NCBI GenBank assembly: GCA_950097015.1
Contig: CATNEN010000003.1
Span: 8,599,501-8,663,500, forward strand
DNA length: 64,000 nt
Direction: 5' to 3'
Source: Macrostomum hystrix
Lineage: Eukaryota > Platyhelminthes > Macrostomidae
Below, in pieces: positions 1-10,949 of this stretch. The stretch's first letter is position 1; each line of letters starts with the position of its first letter. Below the pieces are notes generated by a model. The model made no database searches, was not told the DNA's origin, and saw only the letters and a program-made list of their open reading frames with translations. The translations under genes were made by a program, and so were the position numbers.

Positions 1-1409
1 ACAATTCTCATTGATTTAATCGGAATGTATGCATTGCAATAAGTAGGCCAATCCCATTACAAGACTTTGCATTTACGGCTCGTGTATATTAAATGCATGG
101 GCAACACATTTAGTGACGTCACTTACCTCCGCTTTTAATTTTTTAAATCTTTCCACCGCGTTGAGTTCGAACTTCAATCGTGTGTACATGGAAACATGAT
201 AAATGTTTTAAAAAAACCCATGTTCTAAATCAACGAACCTGAAAATCGATATGTGCTATCATTTTCTTACCTATTTTGTTAAACTTTCCCTGTATATGCC
301 AATGAACATTACCGGTTTTTCATTATTATAATAAGTATAATTAATTTCATGTCTATAATGTTTTTGACAGTCTTTTAACTTAAATTCTCAGATTTTCTCA
401 AAAGTGTTTTATCTGTTTTTTTAATTAAAACTTTGAGTTGTGATACTTTTATAGCATTGTTTAATGCCGCTTAATTTGCTTACGTAATATAAAATAAGTA
501 CTTCCGATTACCCGCCGACCGAAAGTATACGGTATTTTACGTGTAAGATTTCACACGAAGCTTTGAAGTCTTATATAAACTGCATACAATCCTATGTGAC
601 AAAGTTACGTAATAATTTCAGGAAAAAATTCACTCAAAGCACTTAGCCCCCTTCCACACTATAACATGGGCCTCTTTTTAATGCCAGGTAATTGGTTTCT
701 TCCACTACACTGTCCGCGAAAACAGGAAATCGATCACTTGATGAATAGCTGAGCACATTCTCAGTTCTCAGTTGTCACTTCACACACAAACTCTCTTCCA
801 GTTTTTAGATTCCACTGCAGCGTTTTTGAACTACTCCGCTCAAAGAAAATCTACCACAATAACTCATACCAGAAAGTAAAATTTTGAACGTAGCGTACTA
901 GTATAAGTAGCATTAACGAATTTAATTACAAAAGAGAAACTAATATTGATTGGCTAGCTGTTTTGAGTTAACACTAGAAAGAGACGCTATCTCCCCCCTG
1001 TGCAAAGTAAATTACAATAAAGTTAGGTACGCACTGGCTACTTCACGACAGCTCCTTGTCATATGGATTAAAATTTTCCGCCCTTTCGACGAACTAACTT
1101 TCAAAATTTAATTTTGTAGGAGATACAAAAACGTTGTCCCGTGGTCTAGGTCTCTTATCACTGGGACTCAGGAATTAGAGTAAAGTTCATCTGCCACTAC
1201 CTCCTCAAATCGACTTAAAAAAGTATCTTAAACTCTGCCCCGTCCTCTTCGTTGATTGGCTGCTACGATTCTAAAAATATCTCCGCACTGACAGACGATA
1301 AATGACTAAAGAAGCTTTCCTGTCTGTCCCTTGCTAAACATTTTCTGATTGGCCAGGACGAAGTCCAGTTCAAGCCAATTCATTTTGAGTTTTTATAATT
1401 TTTATTCAG
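1..1409. other. AT-rich noncoding stretch, nothing recognised
   Basis: I see no exon, RNA gene or repeat array here. The sequence is AT-rich with scattered stops in all frames. It may be intron of the gene that owns the exon-like segment starting at 1410. Confidence 0.4.
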
Positions 1410-1514
1410 GCGGCCTCGACCCGGACACCCAGCTGATGCAGGGCGGCTTCGTGGGTCAGCAGACGGGAGTCGATGCCTGCATTGTTGACGCGGCCCTGGC
1501 CGTGAAGGGCTCCG
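1410..1514 (+). CDS. Isolated internal exon of an unidentified gene
   Basis: This is a sharply GC-rich island of 105 bp in AT-rich DNA. It has a good acceptor before it (pyrimidine-rich tract ending in ttcag) and a strong donor after it (CCG followed by gtaagg). Both splice sites fall at phase 1, so the exon is symmetric and encodes 35 residues, including the stretch GGFVGQQTGVDACIVDAAL. The same frame runs open on both sides by chance. I do not recognise the family, and no partner exon is visible within several kilobases on either side, so its introns are long or it is a remnant. The composition contrast and the paired splice sites are the only support. Confidence 0.45.
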
Positions 1515-2960
1515 GTAAGGCGACAACATTATTGACGGTTGAAGCCGCAGACGATGGACGCGATGTTGAACAGTGTTCGGCTTAGAGCAACGTTATTTTA
1601 GTCAATTGAGTACCACTTTTGGCACCTTCCTGCTAATTGTTATTACTTTATGCTTGCTCGGCAATAATTCCCAGTCCTGCCTTTATGAAGGCATCATTAG
1701 TACATCTGCATTGTATATTTGACAGCTTAGTTCACCAATAACTTTTAATGACCAAATTATTTACATGTGAGAACATTAATTGATTAAGCACGATTTATTA
1801 TCAATGAAAATTTCATGTTGTATTCAGGACAAAAAAGAATGTTTAAAAAAGTTTTTACTCTCGTTAATTATATAAGTAACTACGAGCATACATAGACTTC
1901 ATAATCTGTATTTTCTACCTTATAATGTCTTTCCGAGTTTAGTTGCTTATATTTCAAGATCCATTATTTCATCTTTCAAATGTCTTGAAAGTAAGTTTTT
2001 ATGTGAACAAATCTTTGTAAAGTCTCACAAATTAAATTACAGCTCAAAATTTGTAATATGATACGATTGCAAAAACATGTTTGACCTCATAATCGCGAGT
2101 AATATTAACAACTTCAAGTTTTCAAATTTAGGTAGGCAAATCTTTAAAAGATTTACATTTATTTTAATTAAAACTTTTTGTTCTACTATATAACAAGTTT
2201 TATTGTCTTTTCTTACTCAAATGTAGATTAAGTTATTTTCCTTTGCAATTTAGGCTTCAATAACTTTTGAAATCTAATTTGTTACTATTGTTTCAGCTTG
2301 TTTGTAAAAAAAGTTGCCGCTTAACTATGGATAATGTACAACTGCTTTATCTTTAATATACTTAAAACTATGAGTATTTTTCATGAAGGCGCATCATATC
2401 ATTACGCTAATACTACTTGATTCATAATGGAGTAGTATGCTATTGAGTTTTAGCATATAATATAGCAATTAGCTTTCCTTTGCTTGAGTGTTCTGTCACG
2501 GCTAGCACAAGCTATTTTGCTAAAGACTAGAATATTTTTCTTCGTTTGAGTTCTATCGCTGATACTATCTTAAATCAGTATTTTTCTAAAATTTGTAAGA
2601 CTTTCAGGTCTCTTACACTGCGGACAAAGAGTCACTTTACGCTCGAAGAGAAGATAGTCATTTACGATCAGAGGAGCGCAGCTAAATAGCACACAGACAG
2701 ACAAGAACGGGAAAGAGAAATTAAATAAAGTTTCTATTTATAGACACTGACGTCAGATAAAATAGGAGCCGACATATTATAGAGGGATCTGTCGCTAAAA
2801 ATAGCAACTGACGTCACTCATACGTAGCATGGGTGGGAGCAGCAAAAATAGAACATGACTCATAAGTGAAAGTAAACAGGCCTAATATATTTTAGAATCA
2901 CGCATGAGGCAGGCACTCCTTGAAACAGGCAAACAAGCAGTCAAAGGAATCACGTTACAT
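1515..2960. other. AT-rich noncoding stretch
   Basis: No coding potential, RNA gene or array is recognisable. If 1410-1514 is a real exon, this would be its downstream intron. Confidence 0.35.
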
Positions 2961-3020
2961 TGACACTCCATTACACTCCATTACACTCCATTACACTCCA
3001 TTACACTCCATTACACTCCA
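2961..3020. repeat. 10-bp tandem repeat (ttacactcca)
   Basis: About five to six consecutive copies of the decamer ttacactcca, nearly perfect. It is short and isolated, with a degenerate extra copy about 15 bp further on. Confidence 0.9.
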
Positions 3021-4207
3021 AATATACACAAAGACACTCCATTATACATTGTTTGGTGTGAGAATAATGACCTGAAAAGAGATCATTTAGGATCATTCAG
3101 ATAATTCGGATTCATAAATTGTCATCTAGGCCCCCACAATGTCCCCCAATCAGAAATCGATGACGTTGGCAAACTTGAGAGCGTTCAAAGGCTTGTCCTC
3201 CGGCATATCAGCCGGAACATCAGCTTGTCCTTTGACCCAGGTGCATGACAGGGCACTTCAGGACTTTCCGTTGTTTGAAACATGTTTTATTTATACATTT
3301 TACGGACCACGTTTGCATATTAATCGTGAGAGAAACTAGCTAACCGATTAGGATGCAATATTTTGCTGGTTTAAAGCCAGATAAGAATTAAGAAAAAATA
3401 CTTAAGAGAACAGACTGAAAAATACAAATTGCAAACGTACGTAGTACTGTTGCTTTTAACTCGAGGAAATTTTCCGAAACTATAAAAGTAGTTGCGGAAT
3501 TAAACGCATCTTAAACAAAACAAAAAACGATTTTAAGATCGGAATAGAATTCTGCAACAATTATACCAATGCCTCAATTCTGTACAGTTCTCTACTAGAG
3601 CGGCTGATAAGAATCATTGAAGAATCGTCAATAATAATTGTCGACATTGATTAGGCAGTCTGCGCTTTATACCGGTAGATGCAATTGGTTCTTTACCCGT
3701 TTGATACAAATATCATTAAATATCCACTGCGCGCTCTGCCTGTTTGCTCACAATTTCTATCGAGGCAATATAGCCATGCGAAACTAGTAGCATGTGTACA
3801 TACCTAATCCGGCCGATCACATGTGGAGCGCAGAGCAAAGTAAATAAAGTGTCTATAAATCAATTTGCTGCGACAGTTACCAAGAAGATGCGTGTATGTC
3901 TGAACAGAGTAGGATAAGAACACATGCATATGCTCTGTGCAAAGTTAGCTGTTAACCAATCGACGATACGATTTACACAACTGCTGAACCAAAATGTCAG
4001 GACCACAGCAAGAAGGCAGTGTTTGTCCGTTGGCAGTGCTTCCTTGTTTGCTAATCTTTATAATTGGCTTGGACGAATCGCTTTTAGTGCATTCTGTCTA
4101 TGAAACTGAAATCTGCTTGGTTAGATTAGAGTATAGATCATGGGAGAACGTCATTTAATGTCTGTTAATCTAAGGGTTATTATACCGATCTTGATACAAT
4201 TTTAGAG
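3021..4207. other. AT-rich noncoding stretch
   Basis: Nothing recognisable. A short open frame at 3139-3339 has no splice-site, composition or motif support. Confidence 0.35.
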
Positions 4208-4455
4208 CGGTGCCATTAGAGAACTGAGTTTGATACTATTAGAGAACTGAGGTTGGTACCATTAGAGAACTGAGTTTGATACCATTAGAGGACTGAGGTT
4301 GGTACCATTAGAGGACTGAGGTTGGTACCATTAGAGGACTGAGGTTGGTACCATTAGAGAACTGAGGTTGATACCATTAGAGGACTGAGGTTGATACCAT
4401 TATAGAACTGAGGTTTGTACAATTAGAGAACTGAGGTTGCTACCATTAGAGAACG
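4208..4455. repeat. 23-bp minisatellite
   Basis: About ten copies of a 23-bp unit of the form taccattagaggactgaggt plus tgg. Variants differ mainly at one a/g position and at gg/tt. The array is intergenic, downstream of the first TRP-like gene. Confidence 0.85.
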
Positions 4456-5097
4456 AACGTTAGTAATCGAGGAGAACAAAAGTAATGCTCTTAGCGACCA
4501 AGAATGGACGTTAAGAGCATATGAGAAGGGAACGTGTCTGATTAAAAGTACAATAGATTTGATAGATGTTACAGCAATAGTAAATGGTCCTTCTACTGTT
4601 TGTCCGAGAACTGTTAAAACTCCAACCCAAATGAGTGGGAAACTGCGATCGTTATAGACGTAAATAATGTGTTAGGTCAGAAATATCGTCAGTATAGATT
4701 AGTAGCTACAGAAGATTTAGAGTATAGTTCCAATTGCGATAGCGTTCAATTAAAAAAGATAAATATTTGCGTAGATTGAAACAACAGTAAAAGAAGCATA
4801 ATATAAAAACTGTTTACTTTGGGAATCTACGAGCCAAATTTCAACACAGAATATGGTCACCAAAACCTCTCTACAACTTGTTTGAATCATACCAAAGACA
4901 CGTTAAATAGTCAACATCCCGATTCCAAACCTAGTAACAAATTAGGCCAAATATGATTTCATTAACTCGATGTCGCTCTTAAAAGTATAAGCTTTACCAT
5001 ACAGATGTAGAATATCAAGAACTCAACACATATCGGTTAGCGGTATGAATTCTCAAAACATAAAATTTGACATCAGACAGCAATCCACCGGTCAGAT

Positions 5098-7117
5098 TCA
5101 AATATCGCACTCCGTCAGCTCGACCAAGTCGCTCTTCGTGTCGGCCTGTTGCACCGAGTCGAGCGAGAAGTCGCTGAATGTGACCAGCTTGCTTTCCGGA
5201 CAGAGCGGCGTGCAGATGCTCAGCTCGAGCTTCTTCGAGCCAAACATCATGCTTCTCAGCCGGTACATCGGGTAGAAGGTTCGCTCGAAGAACTCCGCAA
5301 TCGTCAGCATCAGCCAGTAGCGATGCTCGACATCGTTCTCCACAACTTGGTTCACCACATTGGACAGAATACCGACGACAAAGTTGATGAAGAGGACCGG
5401 CACAGCCAGGATGTAGGCAATGTGCGTCAGGCTGAGGTCGATGCGATCCTCTTTGGCAGAGAACACTGATGTGTCGATGACGTTCAGCGACACCAAGAAG
5501 GTGGTGTAGTATGAACGAAAGAACTCCGTCATGGAATCGTTCATGCTGCCGGATGCGTTGCTGGTTGCTCTCTGCGCAGCCATGAACACCGAGCTGGCTT
5601 GGAACATGCGAGTGAAGACCGCAGTCAGCAATGAATAAGCTAAGGCAAACAGCGTGAAGGTGCCAACGCTGTTGTAAAAGCTCGTCATGACTGTGGTCAG
5701 AGGCCAAATCATCTGCATGTAGCAGGAAATGAGCACTAGACTAGCCAGGATCAGAAGAATGGTGCAGCAACCGCTGGTGGCGTAGATCTTATCCCCGAAC
5801 ACTTTACAGCTAATATTGGTGTACAGGTGAAGCCAAAACAGAAACAACGATACCGGCAAAATAACGATCAGTGGAGCCAGCCAGGACATCTGGTCTGGAT
5901 AGCTTCGTCTGGGCCACTTCGGATAGCCGAACTTGCGCCTGAAAAAAACCTTAACTCGTTTAAAAACCAAGAAAGGAGCGCGCCACAAAATATCTGTAAA
6001 TTTCTTGCCTAATTCTTGATGTGGCAATTGGATTGCGTTCAAACAATTGCTTAGCACGTCGGTTTGCTTACCGAAAAATTTCTTTTCGGAGGATGCCTAT
6101 CGCACACATGACCAGAGAAAACACAGAAATCATAATCCAGCTGATGAGCGTGACAAGAAGGTCAGCTGGGTGAGTGCTGACAATTCCGTTGCATCTCTCC
6201 TTCAAAAACTTTTCTGAGCCAACGCCAAAAAATATCGAAGTGCCGATGCTCAGTAAAACTATAAGTGACAACATTACAACGCTTGACATCCAGGCACGAT
6301 TGTACAACTCTTCGACCCACCGACGCCAGATGAAGCCTTTCCGAAAAATCCCAAGCTCCTTAACCTCGTCAAGCGAGCCTTGACTGTAGATATCCATCAG
6401 CACGTTGATGGGGCAGATGAAAAACTCTGGATATTCACCACTGAAGTGCGTCAAGTCGAGCTTGATGTGCTCCCGGATGCCAACTGCCTCAGTTTCCAGA
6501 GCCCAGTCTGGTGAGTAGTAGTAAATTATGTACTCGACGTACTTCGCCAGGCCGATGTACACACCCCAACTGATGGGCGACATGCCATACTGACAGAGCT
6601 TGTCGTACATGAAGGCCTGCTCAGCTCGAGTGAACAGTTGATGGTGAAACAGCACCACAAGACTCCACACGTCTGGCTGACCCCCATTCATACGATGACT
6701 CTTCAGCATGAACTGGACTGCGCTCATCAGGGTGTGGTACGCGTTGAAGCCCTGCTCAGTCAGTCTGGAAAAGTCCAATCCCGACTGTTTCATCAGCATT
6801 AGACACTTTTGCGCATTGTAGAACATGGCTACAAGGAATGGGTTGGTCGGAAATGAGTGCACGAGGTTACTTTGCCGATCTGAGCTGAACATTTTAGGCT
6901 CGCAATGTCTCCAGACACCGCGGACATCCTGACTTTGTAGGAAGTCAGTCCAGGCCACTCGTTTCGAGAATGAGGCCAACTTGGTAACGTCGTCCTCGAC
7001 CAGACACTTGACAAAGGCAAGCCACTGCTTGCGACCGGGTAGAAACTTCAGGAGGTCGACGTTGCACTCTTTCGGCAACAAGTCGCCAGGCAGAACCTTT
7101 GAAGCTTTGCAGACCAT
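5098..7117 (-). CDS. TRP-like cation channel, copy 1 (two exons)
   Basis: Exons on the minus strand are 7117-6072 and 5938-5098, with a 133-bp intron (donor CG|gtaag, acceptor ttttcag|G). The joined frame gives 628 residues. The first ~270 residues are a soluble region that looks like a divergent ankyrin-type domain. Six membrane segments follow: S1 near 276-300, S2 near 318-342, S3 near 365-390, S4 near 403-425, S5 near 437-460 and S6 near 525-550. Between S5 and S6 is a pore-helix-like SYYTTFLVSL, and S6 ends FINFVVGILSNVVNQVVEN. Both resemble the TTFLxxLG and LLNxLIALM patterns of TRP channels. It is probably a plasma-membrane cation channel; subfamily (TRPA/TRPV-like) is uncertain. The start ATG at 7117 is shared with copy 2, whose sequence diverges immediately upstream. 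The short N-terminus could mean an upstream exon is missed. Confidence 0.65.
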
Positions 7118-7270
7118 TGCAAAAAAAATTCGCCTGTGTTTCTAGCCCACTGAGTTGATACATATAGGCAGAGCACTAGATGCCATCCCCATAGGCCGTG
7201 TTTTATCCAGTTCTTCCCAGTTATTCATTGGCTAAGAAATACCAGTGGGAGTAATATTATCTTACTTACC

Positions 7271-7640
7271 CTCTTCTCAGATGACCGGGCTGCTGACTGT
7301 GCGGGATGATGAGTCCATTCCACCTGACGTGTCGCTGCGCAGACAACAGTCAAACGACTAAGCTCGCCACATGAAGTTCACCTACCTCGATGGTCTTGTG
7401 CCCAATGCGAAAGATGACATCATGCGGCTGTGGCAGGCGGTGTTCGAGACAGCCCTGCTGTACACACCGAGTCGTGGACACTGACGGCTACTCGAGATCG
7501 GCACTGAACTGCTCTGTACGGCCCTATTGGCTGACAAGAATGTCGGGAACGATCGAGGTTCTGCACGAGAGGACGCCCGTCCACCATCCTACGCCGGCGG
7601 GGTGGTGGATCGCACCCGGAGATACGTGGACTACTGAAGT
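7271..7640 (+). pseudogene. GC-rich coding-like relic, frame broken
   Basis: The composition jumps to coding-like GC content. Protein-like stretches occur in the plus strand, such as FTYLDGLVPNAKDDIMRLWQ beginning near 7379 and ALLADKNVGNDRGSARED further on, but they are separated by stops and frame changes. It lies directly upstream of the reverse-transcriptase relic in the same orientation, so it may be an upstream part of the same retrotransposon or a separate processed pseudogene. I do not recognise the parent gene. Confidence 0.4.
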
Positions 7641-7899
7641 ATATTTTCTGCAACGCCAAAGCGCTGACACTGCCAAGGACTTTTTTGTTCTCTGCACGAA
7701 GGTGCGCCATGTGACCTTGGGGGTTTTTGTTACTTGTGTTTGTTGTTGCTGATTTTTTGCTGCACTATTCGTGCTTTCTTATATTCGGATAAGCTAAAGC
7801 GAATATTTTAAATCACAGGCAGGCAGCCAGCCGGCAGTTCAAACTGGACCAGAGAAAGCCTTCTGTTTTAAAATGCGTTTTGTCTTACGTTTTTCAAAA

Positions 7900-9250
7900 T
7901 ATCTACTGAGAGATTTAGGGGACCTATAATAGTTTTTGAAAGCTGGACAGGCTCTGCAGTCGCCATAAACAGGCGACATACGCGAGTGGCTGAGGAGGCA
8001 CTAATAAGCCGCTGTGTAGGATGCCATTGGAGCTGTATCTTCCACTGCGCCCGATGCTAGAGGTCGAGTCACCTGGTCCGCCATCAATGCTCTAATGAAA
8101 CCAAAACGATGCCAACACTTTTGAATTAGGCTGTCGATCACTCCGTGTGAAGTCGCAACGAACTGTATGAGCAAAAGTAGCGCCTGCCCACTGCCCAGCA
8201 ACCGGAGTGACGACGGAGACGTTGATACCGTCGATGGAGATTTTCAACTTAACACTGATGATTTCGTAAAGTCTGAAAAGCTGTACCAATCGAAACTCTG
8301 TGCCGACACAGTATGGCCCGTGCGCTTGCCAGAGTGATGAATCACGCGCTTTTCGTAGAGAAGGCGCCCAACGAATGGGCCATTGCGAACATCGTCGCTA
8401 TTCCTTTGTAGCTACGTGTCTGAAAGTGCACAGATGCCTCTGTTTACAGTCCTGCGCATCGAAGTTGTTCTACTGCATGCTGTAATTGCATTCGTACTGT
8501 ATCTCTAACCCAAGGATCGAGCAGAAACTGGTTTCGGCCCCACCACGGCTTAGGGGCTTAGATCCTGGCTAGTCATCGAGCAAGCGCGAATCTCATCTTC
8601 GTAGATTTCAGGAAGACTTATAACTCGGTTATGAGGGCCGCGCTCTCACTGGTGCTTTGCGAGTGCAACTTGCCAAAGCATCTGGCTTTCGCTGTGTTGG
8701 CGATGTACTGTCTGACAAAAGCTGCTTTGATGATACCGGATGGTCTCATTGGACCCCTTTGACTCATTCTCCGGAGTGCTTGAGAAAGACTCGCTGGTTC
8801 TTGTTCATGCTAATGCGGCACGATGCATCTTGACTGGGTGCAGCGAACTGCTCTGTCGACTGACGACTTAATACGGTTTTCTGCAGCGGCGATGCGTGGG
8901 ACAAAGCGAACCGGAAAGACAGGTTATAGAGTTCCTGGCTTCGCCGACGACCTTGTGTGCGCTCTCCTCGACTGTCGATGGCGCCCAAGGTCAGCTGGTC
9001 AGGCTAATTAGTGTTGGGGTGAGCGTCGCTTTCGTGGTCAAAATGCAAGACCATCGTGCTCTGCGTGCCAGGCCCCGTGGCCGCGAAGCTCTCTCGCTTT
9101 CAGCATCAGTTTGTCTGGCGGCCTGTTTTCCGTCGTCTGCGAAGATTAGACGTTGACAGATACTCTGGAACATCCAGTCAGCGTGGTGGTTTGCGTCCAA
9201 ACCATTTTTAGTGACCAAGTGAGTTGCTGCACCACCAACGACTTCAGCTG
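7900..9250 (+). pseudogene. Decayed non-LTR retrotransposon reverse transcriptase
   Basis: Several broken plus-strand frames together show the order of motifs of a non-LTR reverse transcriptase. Near 8313 there is a stretch ending NEWAIANIVAIPL, like the fingers motif PxxWxxAxIVPI. Near 8587 LIFVDFRKTYNSV matches motif A (FxDxxKAFDxV, catalytic Asp kept). Near 8925-8960 GYRVPGFADDLVCALLDC matches motif C with the FADD catalytic pair. Stops and frameshifts interrupt all of it, so the element is dead. The clade cannot be fixed from these fragments. It sits between the two TRP-like copies, and no target duplication could be delimited. Confidence 0.6.
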
Positions 9251-9295
9251 GCTAGCAACCTCATCCAGGCCAAGCTGGGTGTGCATGTACAGGGA

Positions 9296-9580
9296 AGTTT
9301 GGAAGCTAACCCTTAGGATCTGGGAATAGTGGAAGATAATCCTGAGGATCTAGGAAGAGTGGAAGCTAATCCTGAGGATCTAGGAAGAAAGGAAGCTAAT
9401 CATGAGGATCTGGGAAGAGTGGAAGCTAATCCTGAGGATCTGGGAAGAGTGGAAGCAAATCCTGAGGATCTGGGAAGAGTGGAAGCAAATCCTGAGGATC
9501 TGGGAAGAGTGGAAGCAAATCCTGAGGATCTGGGAAGAGTGGAAGCAAATCCTGAGGATCTGGGAAGAGTGGAAGCTATT
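9296..9580 (+). repeat. 30-bp minisatellite
   Basis: About nine copies of a 30-bp unit beginning gaagctaatcctgaggatct. Because 30 is a multiple of three, two plus frames stay open through it (decapeptide EANPEDLGRV in one). That is a by-product of the unit length and I do not call a protein. Confidence 0.85.
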
Positions 9581-10949
9581 TCACAAGCTACTAGCGAACG
9601 AGGAAGAATTTGTAAAAATCGTCTGTGCTCTACTAAACAGATCTCCGAAGACTATCGTTGCATACATAAATAAGATGTACTTCATTCTGTGCTAAAGCGA
9701 GACACTTGTAATGTTTGTTACTATAAATAGGAAATATTGTAGAGACGTTCAGTTTGATCCGCAAGTGTAAAACTGATTATTAGCACAGATCATTGTGCCC
9801 TAAAAAATCGTCGCCCAGAGAAGATGCTTAGAGAACGGAATCGAGTTTGGACTGGGTTAATTCTCGGCCTCTTATAGTAATGTACAATATTTAGTTCTGC
9901 AGGAATTGAAAATTATGTCAGTTAGACACTTCAATTTGACGTCTGTCATTTTGTTGCCATAGCACAGCACTGTTACATTTTTGTATGACTGCCACTTCCA
10001 GCAGAAAAAACTGATTAATTTTGTCTGCACTAAGCGGCTTAATTAAGCAATTTCGCACACACCTCATGTAAATAGGCATAGCAGAGTGCACTCAATTACC
10101 AAAATTACCAAATCACTGTTTCCATCACGAACCAAGTCAAGCAAACAGACAATCAATAAAATAACCTTCAACTGTGTAGAGCGCTAAATACGTAATCTGT
10201 ACGCTGAGCTACTGCTGTTCTGAAAGTTTATTGTTCATATCTGTACTGTGTCGCATATCAAATATTAAATTAGATCGTAATCAAATTTGGTGATAGCAAC
10301 CAGATCGTAACAACAGCAGTGGAGTCGTCAATTAGTCAATTTCCTAGCGGTATTGTTTAATCGGCTGAGTATAGTTATATTTGCGTTTCTTTGGTGAGCC
10401 TGTGAAGAGAGCTGAATTCCAAAGCAAATACTTTTTGCGCACCAAGCAATGATAAACATAAGGATATTGTGGAGGAAAAAAGTTTGAAACATGCTTTCAA
10501 AGGTCAAAAAATAACTTTTCGTTCTGAGGAAAAAAGCTTTAAAGACAAAAGGTTTGTTATAAATCGGGATGCACATTTTCATTTATGATGGTGCTTTTTA
10601 ATGCAAGCGCAGATATCAAGATCATTATTCACACTGCGTGTTTTTTCAATCTTGAATTATTTTAAGAAGTTGCCTTAAGAGAGTCATCGAATATGAAATT
10701 TAAGAATCTTAGAGCATCAACTTGTTTCCGTATGAGTTGAAAATGGCTTTTAGCAGGACCGAGAGACCAAAGATTAATATTGTGACGCATGACGGCTTTC
10801 ATTGAAATTCATCGAAATTTTTCTTGAATATGGTAAAAAACTTATATGCAAGGCTAATATACAAGAAATTACAACACATAACGGTTATAGTGTCATGCCA
10901 ATTGTCATACGATTACACTTGACATCAGACAGCAATCCACCGGTCAGAT
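9581..10949. other. Noncoding stretch downstream of TRP-like copy 2
   Basis: AT-rich, with no recognisable gene or array. It should include the 3' UTR of the second TRP-like gene (minus strand), but I could not place its end. Confidence 0.35.

Noticed and set aside
5015-5707. 230-codon frame overlapping TRP-like exon 2
   Set aside because: It is a shifted frame of the channel exon; the other frame has the membrane segments, correct splice phase and stop.
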